Below are positions 22,661 to 30,166 of a stretch of 50,629 nucleotides of DNA, in pieces; positions within the stretch are counted from its first letter, which is position 1; the number at the start of each line of letters is the position of its first letter. The stretch is from JAVZCJ01 sp964532175 (GTDB lineage Archaea > Thermoproteota > Nitrososphaeria_A > Caldarchaeales > JAVZCJ01). Below the pieces are notes generated by a model. That model ran no database searches, had not been told where the DNA came from, and worked only from the letters and a program-made list of their open reading frames with translations. The stretch covers positions 1 through 50,629 of the forward strand of contig CAZHGP010000005.1 in the NCBI GenBank assembly GCA_964532175.1, in the 5' to 3' direction. Position numbers and translations under genes: made by a program.

Positions 22661-24741
22661 TTTCTTTTCCTCCTTAAAATACTTAATAAAACATTTTTTG
22701 CAATTTTTAATGCCCTTTCAGCTTCTTTTTCCCCTATGCTTAAATCTGCTTTTTCAGCTTTATTTTTTATTTCTTCTAACCATTCAACATCTTCTAACTC
22801 CATTGGTTTTAGGCCTTCAATGCATAAAGTTTCATATAATGCTTTAAATTTTTTCCATCTAGTTTTTTCCGGATCTGAAATTAATAATATCATTGCATGC
22901 CTAATCAAATTGTAACATAGAATAATCGATTGACACCATTCTTGATGTGAAAATTTCTTCTCTGCTTCAACTAATTTTTTGACAATTTTCTCATTAATTT
23001 TTAAATAAATTTCTTCTTCTTTAACATCTTCTTTCTTTTTTACAAATTTTCTTTCTTCCCATTCATCAATTGCAAACAACCCTTTCTCGGTTATTTCTAA
23101 TTTTTCTTCATTAATTGAAGATTGTTTTATATATTGTTTATTAATAAGTTCTTTGATTAATTCTTTTATATCATTTAATTCATATTTGTCTGAAAGATAT
23201 GCTTGAATTGTTGCTATATTTATATTTTTTAATTGATATATAAGCTTCATAATTTTATACGCTAATTCATCTTTATTAAAGAATTCTTTTTTAAGAAATG
23301 TAACATTTTCTCCTATTTCTTCTTCAAATATGTCTTCTTTACTTATATCTATATTAAAATCTGTTATTGGTGTAAGCATTAAGAAAGTTTTCATGCCTTC
23401 ATGCGTCATTACTTTTACTATACTTTCTTGAGGTGAAAGTTTTAGTATAAAATTTTCTCCCCCTCTTCCTAATGCAAATACTCTAGATACTTCATCTGCA
23501 ATGTATGGGTCTTCAATCGTCGTTATTATTAAATTTGGAGTTATACTATAAGCGTAGTTTGCTATCCATGTTGCAGAAGTATGCAATAATAAACTAATGT
23601 TTTTTGAAGCTTCTTTAAGCATATACATTAATCTTTCCATTACAGGTCTATAGTCATACGGTAAAAGATGTATTTGAGGTAAAAGATTTTGCAATTCATC
23701 TATAACCATAAGAATCTTTTCCCTTTCTTTTCTTAAAACTTGGTACAATATACCTATAAATAATATTAAAAGGAAAGTTTTTTGTTCTCTATCTATTCCA
23801 CCAACTCTTAAACATATTATTTCCCCTTTTTTTGGTAAAAAGCTTAGAATATTTTTTCCCTCATCAGAAAAAATTTTTGTTAATAAAAGTTTTTTAATAT
23901 CTGCTTTTAAAATATCTGCTCTCCTTTTTTCAAAAAATCTATTTAAACCATCACTCCATATATTCACTTGATCAACTCTTAATATATTTTCATATTCGTA
24001 TTGATTATAAAAGAAATCTGCTAATAAACTTGCTTCTTCAATATCCAATGTGCATGCAACAGAAATAGCCATTGCTAAAATATTTGTCCAAATTTTTAAA
24101 GGCAATGGTTTTGCATCCATTGGATTAATTAAAGTATCAATACCAATATTATAAACTTTGATTGAAGCAATATTCTTAGGAACTCCAATAATATTAGATG
24201 AATCAAAAATGATTATTCCAATTCTCTTCATAGCAGCTTCTTTAATTATTTTACGCATAATATTCAAACCATAAGATCCAAAAATTGTTATACCTCTTTC
24301 AAGATTTTCAAAAGTAATTCCTGTTTTTGATAAGTATCCAAAAAAAGATTTGCCAACCCATCTATATCCTAAAAATAAATCTGCTTTAACTTTATTATTA
24401 AAAGAGAAATTATTCAATTCTAAACTATCTTTAATAAATTTATTAATTATTTGCATTCTATTTTTTGAAAATAAGCTAGATATGAAAAGAGCTATTTTAA
24501 ATGAAAAGATAAATGGTAATTTTAAAAAATTTGCTATACTTTTTCTAATTCTTTTTGATAAAAGTGATAAAATTGCTATTATTGGTAATAAAAAAATTGC
24601 AATTGTTATAAAAGGAATAAATAATATAAAAATAAAAATCATTAAAAATATTGTAGTAAAAGGTAACATTTTCTTTATGAAATTTATACTTTCTTCATCC
24701 AACATTATATCAAATTTTTCTTTCGATAAACTCTTTTTCAT
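22657..24741 (-). CDS. membrane HerA/TraG-like ATPase with degenerate Walker A, wHTH and HEPN-like tail
   Basis: A 694-residue protein. Residues about 25-62 form two membrane segments, with a third weak one at 75-92. An FtsK/HerA/TraG-type ATPase follows: the expected P-loop reads FGSYGLNIM (154-162) and lacks the G-K-[ST], while Walker B is intact (ILMVIDEL, D348 E349) and later parts match the superfamily (HTSATWIANYAYSITPNLII, ADEVSRVFALGRGGENF). From about 490 comes a winged-helix region, and the last 120 residues form an all-helical HEPN-like bundle (SHQEWCQSIILCYNLIRHAM) without an RxxxxH RNase motif. The gene overlaps the RecA-like gene. A DNA-translocation or envelope-linked repair role is inference; the protein may need a partner for ATP use. 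Confidence 0.65.
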   Translation of the reverse strand: MKKSLSKEKFDIMLDEESINFIKKMLPFTTIFLMIFIFILFIPFITIAIFLLPIIAILSLLSKRIRKSIANFLKLPFIFSFKIALFISSLFSKNRMQIINKFIKDSLELNNFSFNNKVKADLFLGYRWVGKSFFGYLSKTGITFENLERGITIFGSYGLNIMRKIIKEAAMKRIGIIIFDSSNIIGVPKNIASIKVYNIGIDTLINPMDAKPLPLKIWTNILAMAISVACTLDIEEASLLADFFYNQYEYENILRVDQVNIWSDGLNRFFEKRRADILKADIKKLLLTKIFSDEGKNILSFLPKKGEIICLRVGGIDREQKTFLLILFIGILYQVLRKEREKILMVIDELQNLLPQIHLLPYDYRPVMERLMYMLKEASKNISLLLHTSATWIANYAYSITPNLIITTIEDPYIADEVSRVFALGRGGENFILKLSPQESIVKVMTHEGMKTFLMLTPITDFNIDISKEDIFEEEIGENVTFLKKEFFNKDELAYKIMKLIYQLKNINIATIQAYLSDKYELNDIKELIKELINKQYIKQSSINEEKLEITEKGLFAIDEWEERKFVKKKEDVKEEEIYLKINEKIVKKLVEAEKKFSHQEWCQSIILCYNLIRHAMILLISDPEKTRWKKFKALYETLCIEGLKPMELEDVEWLEEIKNKAEKADLSIGEKEAERALKIAKNVLLSILRRKRK

Positions 24742-24874
24742 TAATTTTTAATTAATATTTCTAAAATTTATTCATATCGTAAAGCATTTTTTTAAAAAAT
24801 AGCTTAACGTTCCTTAAAAATTGTTAAAAATAGAATATTTTTAATTAAATTATCTTAATTTTTCTTAACAATAT

Positions 24875-25327
24875 TTAACTCATCTTAAATTTACCTTTTA
24901 ACCATAAAGCAATTATCCATAATGGAAATGCGATGATAAGTCCACCTATTATTCTTAAAGGCATACTTTTCTCTATAGCACTATAAATTGTATAAAAAAA
25001 TATTATTATTCCTATAAATATAAGAGTGTATACTATTGTTTTTTCTAAAATATTTCTTATCTCAATTTTATGCTTAATTTCAATACTTTTTATTTCTTCA
25101 TGCTTTTCTTCAGGAATTTTTGATAAACAAAAAACAACTTTATTCTCAATTCTCTTTTTTACAATAACCCCTTTTGAAAGTAATTTATTTATTCTTACAT
25201 AAATTGAAGGTTTTGAGACATTTAAAGCTGAACTTAATTCCGCTGCACTCATGGGTTTATTTTCTAAAAGTTTAATTATTTTTACTTCTAATTCGTCAAT
25301 TATTTTATTTTCTTTTACTTCATTCAT
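24875..25327 (-). CDS. membrane-anchored winged-helix regulator
   Basis: A 150-residue protein whose first 75 residues form an ArsR/MarR-like winged helix: IIDELEVKIIKLLENKPMSA, AELSSALNVSKPSIYVRINK as the recognition helix, then a wing (VIVKKRIENKVVF). The C-terminus has two membrane segments (about 95-117 and 125-146, VYTLIFIGIIIFFYTIYS and LRIIGGLIIAFPLWIIALWL). It therefore binds DNA while anchored in the membrane, an arrangement common in archaea for envelope-responsive regulators. It lies upstream of the HerA-like/RecA-like pair on the same strand (133 bp away) and is divergent from alba. Confidence 0.75.
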   Translation of the reverse strand: MNEVKENKIIDELEVKIIKLLENKPMSAAELSSALNVSKPSIYVRINKLLSKGVIVKKRIENKVVFCLSKIPEEKHEEIKSIEIKHKIEIRNILEKTIVYTLIFIGIIIFFYTIYSAIEKSMPLRIIGGLIIAFPLWIIALWLKGKFKMS

Positions 25328-25462
25328 CTATTATTAATAAGTTTTTCATAAAATAAATAATTATAAAACACAATGTATTTAAAGTTCCATCTTCAGGAAT
25401 TACTTTAAAAAAATAATAGAAACATTTTTATAAGGAAAAAAGTAATTTAAAATTATAGAAAA

Positions 25463-25750
25463 ATGTCTAATGAAGAAGAAGTAAAAAATAATATTGTAGC
25501 TATAGGTCGTAAACCAATAGATCGCTATATTACAGCATGCATAACTTTATTTAATGAAGGAAAAAAGGAAGTTATTTTTAGAGCAAGGGGAAAAGAAATT
25601 CCAAAATGCATAGCTGTTGTTGAATCTCTTCGAAAAAGCTTTATGAAAGATGCTATTATTAAGAAAATTTCTATTGGAAGTGATGAAAAAATATTAGAAA
25701 ATGGAGGAAAAAAATATATTAGCTATATAGAAATTATAGTTACACATTAA
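25463..25750 (+). CDS. alba: Alba chromatin protein
   Basis: A 95-residue Alba-fold DNA/RNA-binding protein. The family core is clear: NIVAIGRKPIDRYITACITL with the basic pair R16-K17 (equivalent of the acetylatable K16/K17 of Sulfolobus Alba), then the helix-strand EVIFRARGKEIPKCIAVVE and a beta hairpin (KKISIGSDEKI with YISYIEIIV). It coats and compacts DNA and also binds RNA. A TATA-like TTTTATAAGG at about 25426-25435 gives a leaderless or short-leader transcript from the divergent promoter region shared with the membrane HTH gene. Confidence 0.92.
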   Translation: MSNEEEVKNNIVAIGRKPIDRYITACITLFNEGKKEVIFRARGKEIPKCIAVVESLRKSFMKDAIIKKISIGSDEKILENGGKKYISYIEIIVTH

Positions 25751-25816
25751 ATGTTTTTATCTTAAAGAATTTAAACCACTTCTCAATATAGATTCCATAA
25801 AAAATGGTGATTTTAT

Positions 25817-27172
25817 ATGAAATATCCAAATATTAAAGTTCCACCTCCAGGACCTATTGCTAAAGAAATTTTAAAAAGAGATGAAGAAGTAATTTCTCAA
25901 TCTTTTACAAGATATTATCCACTTGTAGTAAAATCTGGAAAAGGAAGTATAGTAGAAGATGTTGATGGAAATCAATATATAGATTTTAATTCTGGAATAC
26001 TTTGTTCTAATGTGGGGCATAGTCATCCATACGTGATTGAAAGGATTAAAAAACAAATAGAAAAATTTCTAAATTATTCATTAACAGATTTTTATTTTGA
26101 AAATGCTGTAACACTTGCTGAAGAACTTTGTAAAATAACTCCAGGTTCTTTCAAAAAGAGAGTTTATTTTGGAAATAGTGGAACCGAAGCAATTGAAGCT
26201 GCTATAAAAATGGCAAGATGGCATACACGTAAACCATATTTCATAGCTTTTATTAATAGTTTTCATGGAAGGACCATAGGAGCTTTAAGTTTAACTGCAA
26301 GTAAACCTGTTCAAAGGAAATATTTTTCTCCACTTATGCCAAATGTAGTTCATGTTCCTTTCTCTTATTGTTATAGGTGCGCATTCAAACAACAATATCC
26401 TGAATGCAATTTATGGTGTGTTGATTATATAAAAGAATATGTACTAGAAAAATATGTTCCACCAGAGGAAGTTGCTGCAATAGTTTTTGAACCTATTCAA
26501 GGGGAAGGTGGATACATATTTCCACCAGATGATTATTTTATAAAGTTAAAGAAATTAGCTGATGAATATGATATATTGCTTATAGATGATGAAATACAAG
26601 CTGGAATGGGTAGAACTGGAAAATGGTTTGCAATAGAACACTATAATATTTCACCAGACATTATTTGTATTGCAAAATCTTTAGCTTCTGGATTACCATT
26701 AGGTGCTACTGTAGCAGAAGAGTCTATAATGGATTGGGAAGTTGGGAGTCATGCAACAACTTTTGGAGGAAATCCTGTTTCTTGTGAAGCAGCTTTAGCA
26801 ACAATTTCAGTTGTAAAGAATGAAAATCTTTTAGAACGCGCTACTAAACTTGGAAGAAATGTTTTAAAAAGGCTTAAAGAAATGGAAGAAAAATATGAAT
26901 TAATTGGTGATGTGCGTGGAAAAGGGTTAATGATAGGTGTTGAGATAGTAGTTGATAAAAAAACTAAAAAGCCGGGTAGAAAAGAAGTTAAAGAAATTAT
27001 GATGAGATGTTTTAAACAAGGATTAGCAATAATTAGTTGCGGTATTTCTACTTTTAGAATAGCACCTCCACTTAATATAGAAGAAGAATATCTTGAAATA
27101 GGCCTTAATATATTTGAAGATGTTATTAAAGAGTATGAAAATGAATTAAAAATAAAGAATAAGATTACTTAA
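25817..27172 (+). CDS. class III PLP aminotransferase (GABA aminotransferase / amino acid racemase group)
   Basis: A 451-residue fold-type I PLP enzyme. Signatures: SGTEAIEAAIKMARWHT at 121-137, D258-E259 in LLIDDEIQAGMGRTGKWF, and the PLP lysine K287 (IICIAKSLASGLPLG). An insert at about 185-205 with CYRCAFKQQYPECNLWC contains four cysteines (C185, C188, C197, C201) and is typical of the thermophilic archaeal group that includes 4-aminobutyrate aminotransferases and broad-specificity amino acid racemases. Aminotransferase or racemase cannot be decided from sequence. GGTGATTTT precedes ATG 25817. Its 3' end overlaps the convergent RPA gene by 8 bp. Confidence 0.88.
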   Translation: MKYPNIKVPPPGPIAKEILKRDEEVISQSFTRYYPLVVKSGKGSIVEDVDGNQYIDFNSGILCSNVGHSHPYVIERIKKQIEKFLNYSLTDFYFENAVTLAEELCKITPGSFKKRVYFGNSGTEAIEAAIKMARWHTRKPYFIAFINSFHGRTIGALSLTASKPVQRKYFSPLMPNVVHVPFSYCYRCAFKQQYPECNLWCVDYIKEYVLEKYVPPEEVAAIVFEPIQGEGGYIFPPDDYFIKLKKLADEYDILLIDDEIQAGMGRTGKWFAIEHYNISPDIICIAKSLASGLPLGATVAEESIMDWEVGSHATTFGGNPVSCEAALATISVVKNENLLERATKLGRNVLKRLKEMEEKYELIGDVRGKGLMIGVEIVVDKKTKKPGRKEVKEIMMRCFKQGLAIISCGISTFRIAPPLNIEEEYLEIGLNIFEDVIKEYENELKIKNKIT

Positions 27173-28580
27173 TTACTTCAATCACACTATCTGAAGTAAC
27201 TTCTATTTCAAAATCTTTAAATCTCTTTTTTATATTAACCCATTTAATTTTTATTTTCTCTCCTATATTTATTTGATTTATTTTTAAAGCATTATCACGC
27301 CAAGCAATACCACTAATTATTTTCTCATTTCCTGAAATCCAGAAATAAATTTTTTCAACTAATCCATATTTTGTTTCAACAAGCGCTAATGGAGACTTTG
27401 ATTTTAAAAAACCATATATAATGATATCATTTTCTTCTTTAGTAATATTATCTGGAGTATATTCATTTGCTTTATAATATGGAAGATCTTCCATATCTTT
27501 TCTAAGAATTAAATAATCTTTCTCTTTCTCAATAATAATTTCTTCCCTATTACCTTTAATATTCTTTATTCCTCTTTTTATAAAAATGATATCATCTTTA
27601 TTAATATCTAAATTTTTTGTTAAAAAACATTTAATTCTTATAATTTTATTTCCATCATAACCAAGAATATTCTTAATATTCATTCCATGATCAATTATTT
27701 CAACAATCCTTAATTTTAAATTATTAACTATTTCATATTTTTCTTCTTTTATTTCCTCTATTTTATTTTTAGAATCGATTTTCATTATAAATGTATTATT
27801 GGTTGTATGCACTTCAGATTTTTTCATTTTTACTTCAAATAAAACTACTTCATCATTTAATTTGATATCATTGAATATATCTATTTTATCTCTCCATGCA
27901 ATCAATTTTGTCTCATAAGAATCATCCATTATAATTGCCTCTCTTAAATTTACCACTTCATTTTTTATATTAACAGTTCTTAATGGTTCAATAGATTTAA
28001 TTGTACATTTTATATCGAAAATTCCATCTTTATCTATAACTTCTTTAAGTGGAAGAACATGATATAATATATCTGGTTGCTCATATTCTCCTTCCAATTT
28101 TTCTATTTTTCCATTTTTTCCTATATTTATTTCTAATCTATCAAATCTTTGTTTTACATACCCACCTTCTATTTTAATAATATCTCCAGGCTTAAGATTT
28201 AATTTCTCTACATTTAAAGCAATTTCATCCCATAAAATTAAATTAATTTTTCCTGTTTTATCTCCAATTTTTCCAAAAATATATGAATGTTGACCAATTT
28301 TTCTTAAAGGAGTTATAAAAAGCAATCTTCCAATAATTGCAACATTTTTTAATCCAGAAACTAAATCTATTATTCTTGTTGTTAAAGTTTCTTCTTCAAT
28401 TTTTTCAATATTATATTCTGGAAAAATATTTAATTCTTCAGCTAGAATAAGTGCTGCTCCAAGTTTATTAAGAAAACGGCTTTCACGAATTTTTTCTTCT
28501 ATTTTTTTCTCTATTTCTTCTCTTGTTAAATCTTTCCTCTTATTAATTATTAAAGAAATGATTTCCTCATAATTTTTCAT
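27165..28580 (-). CDS. rpa: replication protein A (single-strand DNA-binding, OB folds)
   Basis: A 471-residue RPA. The N-terminal helical domain REEIEKKIEEKIRESRFLNK then LGAALILAEELNIF is typical of archaeal RPA large subunits. Successive OB folds follow (about 65-165, 175-285 and 290-375, plus a C-terminal one), recognisable from strands such as VAIIGRLLFITPLRKIGQHS and GKINLILWDEIALNVEKLNL and again KLIAWRDKIDIF. No CxxC zinc finger is visible. It protects single-stranded DNA in replication and repair. The ATG is preceded by AGGAT; upstream on the same strand lie a 37-codon membrane ORF and a SWIM-domain gene with short gaps, suggesting one operon. Confidence 0.88.
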   Translation of the reverse strand: MKNYEEIISLIINKRKDLTREEIEKKIEEKIRESRFLNKLGAALILAEELNIFPEYNIEKIEEETLTTRIIDLVSGLKNVAIIGRLLFITPLRKIGQHSYIFGKIGDKTGKINLILWDEIALNVEKLNLKPGDIIKIEGGYVKQRFDRLEINIGKNGKIEKLEGEYEQPDILYHVLPLKEVIDKDGIFDIKCTIKSIEPLRTVNIKNEVVNLREAIIMDDSYETKLIAWRDKIDIFNDIKLNDEVVLFEVKMKKSEVHTTNNTFIMKIDSKNKIEEIKEEKYEIVNNLKLRIVEIIDHGMNIKNILGYDGNKIIRIKCFLTKNLDINKDDIIFIKRGIKNIKGNREEIIIEKEKDYLILRKDMEDLPYYKANEYTPDNITKEENDIIIYGFLKSKSPLALVETKYGLVEKIYFWISGNEKIISGIAWRDNALKINQINIGEKIKIKWVNIKKRFKDFEIEVTSDSVIEVIK

Positions 28581-28608
28581 TTCTATTTATCCTACTACTT
28601 TATTGTTT

Positions 28609-28722
28609 TTAAGCTTCTCCTCTGGAAGTATAGAAAATATATATAATTATTAATATAAAAACTAAAATGATTAATCCATATAAACCAAAGTAAGTGGTGT
28701 TGAAAAAATCACTTATTGTCAT
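28609..28722 (-). CDS. 37-aa single-pass membrane protein in the RPA operon
   Basis: An ATG at 28720-28722 opens a 37-codon frame, MTISDFFNTTYFGLYG followed by a strongly hydrophobic helix (LIILVFILIIIYIF) and a short charged tail ending in TAA. It is preceded by GAGGAAAG at a good distance (about 28727-28734), which supports translation. It sits between the SWIM gene (32 bp upstream) and RPA (28 bp downstream) on the same strand, and the spacing leaves no room for another gene. I do not recognise a family; one-helix peptides often modulate a larger membrane partner. Confidence 0.5.
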   Translation of the reverse strand: MTISDFFNTTYFGLYGLIILVFILIIIYIFYTSRGEA

Positions 28723-28754
28723 TTTCTTTCCTCTTTTTTAAATTATTTAAAAAA

Positions 28755-29096
28755 TTATGCTTTCCACTCCTTAATTAATTTTTCATACCATGCATCTTCT
28801 TCTATTATTTCTTCATAAAGATTATTTTTTGAAGCTATTTTAACTGCTAATATATGATAACATAAATCATATTTTTTATCTAAAACATGAAAGAAAAAAT
28901 CATTACATGAGCAAAAATTTACTTCTGGTAAAACAAGATAATCTCTTGTATATCCAACTACTATCCAAAAATTAATATTACTAGGCTTAAAAATATATTT
29001 CTTTACTCTTTTTTCTTTAACGCATTTAATTGCCTCAATATATTTTTCTCCATATTTTTTCTTTAATTCTTCTAGATCGTTTTCATTTTTCTCCAT
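28755..29096 (-). CDS. SWIM zinc-finger protein
   Basis: A 113-residue protein with the SWIM motif C-x-C...C-x-H: C62 and C64 (NFCSCNDFFFH) and C79, H81 (DLCYHILAVKIA). Flanking strands (FKPSNINFWIVVGYTRDYLV) match the short archaeal SWIM proteins. In eukaryotes SWIM proteins of the Shu complex pair with Rad51 paralogues and promote recombination. Here the gene is in an apparent operon with RPA, and a RecA-paralogue is 6 kb away, so a role in recombination or ssDNA handling is plausible but inferred. The ATG at 29096 is divergent from the phosphoesterase gene. Confidence 0.8.
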   Translation of the reverse strand: MEKNENDLEELKKKYGEKYIEAIKCVKEKRVKKYIFKPSNINFWIVVGYTRDYLVLPEVNFCSCNDFFFHVLDKKYDLCYHILAVKIASKNNLYEEIIEEDAWYEKLIKEWKA

Positions 29097-29149
29097 ATTC
29101 TCAAATATTTAATAATAATCATGAATATAAAAAATTATAATGGATTGGT

Positions 29150-29950
29150 ATGTTAAAAATAGTAGAAAATGAGCCAGCTTCAATATTAAATATAAAAAAT
29201 AGAAAAATACTTTTAGTAGCAGATTTGCATATAGGATTTGAATACGAATTATATGAATTAGGTATTAGAATTCCTCCTCAATCAAAAATAATTTCGCAAA
29301 ATTTTTTAAAACTTATAGAAAAAACTTCTCCTAATGAAATATTTATTTTAGGGGATTTAAAACATAATATCCCTAAAGCATCTAAATTTGAATGGAAAAT
29401 TCTTCCAGAATTAATAGAATCAATAAATGAAAAAGTTGATAGAATAAATTTAATAATTGGAAATCATGATGGCAATATTAAAAAACTTATTCCATCAAAA
29501 ATATTTTTTTATTCAAGCCAAGGAATATTGATAGAGAATAATGAAAAAATTGGTTTAATACATGGTCATGCATGGCCGTCTAAAAAAATATTGCTTGAAG
29601 CTGATACTATAATTCTTGCTCATATTCATCCAACAATACAATTTAAAACATCATTTGGTTTTTCTTTTAGACAAAAAGTTTGGATAAAATTTTTTTTAAA
29701 AAGAGAGAAAATTTTAAAAAAATTAATGATAAAAAATAAAAAGAAAATTAAAAAACCATTAATTAAAATGATAATCTTGCCTGCTTTTAATGATTTTCTT
29801 TCAGGAACTCCAATTAATGTTACTCAAAAAAATGAATATGTTAGTCCATTATTAAGAATGAATGAGAAAATAATAGAAGAAAGTGAAATTTTTCTTTTAG
29901 ATGGAACTTTCTTAGGAAAATTAAAAAATTTTAAAAAAATGGTTATTTAA
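29150..29950 (+). CDS. metallophosphoesterase (COG1407 family)
   Basis: A 266-residue calcineurin-like phosphoesterase of the archaeal COG1407 group. Metal-binding motifs in order: ADLHIGFEYEL (D25, H27), FILGDLKHNIPK, IIGNHDGN, GLIHGHAWPS and LAHIHPTIQF. The short loop after GDLKH and the C-terminal FNDFLSGTPINV are typical of this group. A nuclease or nucleotide phosphoesterase activity is expected, with the true substrate unknown. In several archaea the family is encoded near a DNA helicase; here it is divergent from the SWIM/RPA operon and ends just before tRNA-Pro on the other strand. Confidence 0.85.
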   Translation: MLKIVENEPASILNIKNRKILLVADLHIGFEYELYELGIRIPPQSKIISQNFLKLIEKTSPNEIFILGDLKHNIPKASKFEWKILPELIESINEKVDRINLIIGNHDGNIKKLIPSKIFFYSSQGILIENNEKIGLIHGHAWPSKKILLEADTIILAHIHPTIQFKTSFGFSFRQKVWIKFFLKREKILKKLMIKNKKKIKKPLIKMIILPAFNDFLSGTPINVTQKNEYVSPLLRMNEKIIEESEIFLLDGTFLGKLKNFKKMVI

Positions 29951-29953
29951 AAA

Positions 29954-30042
29954 TGGGGCCGGCGAGATTTGAACTCGCGGCTTCGGGAAAATTTTCTCCC
30001 GGTTCCGAGCCGGGTATCATAACCATGCTAGACCACGGCCCC
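29954..30042 (-). tRNA. tRNA-Pro(CGG) with a ~14-nt insert in the variable region
   Basis: The acceptor stem GGGGCCG/CGGCCCC closes with discriminator A. The D-arm begins GTCTAGC, the anticodon stem CCCGG/CCGGG encloses the loop CTCGGAA (anticodon CGG at 30007-30005), and the T-arm is GCGAG-TTCAAAT-CTCGC. Between the anticodon stem and T-stem there are 19 nt rather than 5; the extra 14 nt (about 29984-29997, AGAAAATTTTCCCG) can fold back on the stem and are best read as an intron near 43/44-45/46. A long variable arm is not expected for proline tRNA. An upstream TATA (about 30067-30074) fits the spacing. Confidence 0.85.
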
Positions 30043-30166
30043 CCATTACGCATATGGAGTAATACTTAAATAAACTAAAAATATATTTCTAAATATAAAA
30101 GTTTAAACAATTGTTTGTTGTTAAAAAAGTTATCTTTTAAATGGTGAAGATAAGGAGGGATAAAAA

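Noticed and set aside
29984..29997. A long variable arm (class II tRNA) as the explanation of the extra bases in tRNA-Pro
   Set aside because: The anticodon is CGG with a proline-type D-arm; class II arms belong to Leu and Ser in archaea. An intron is the simpler reading.
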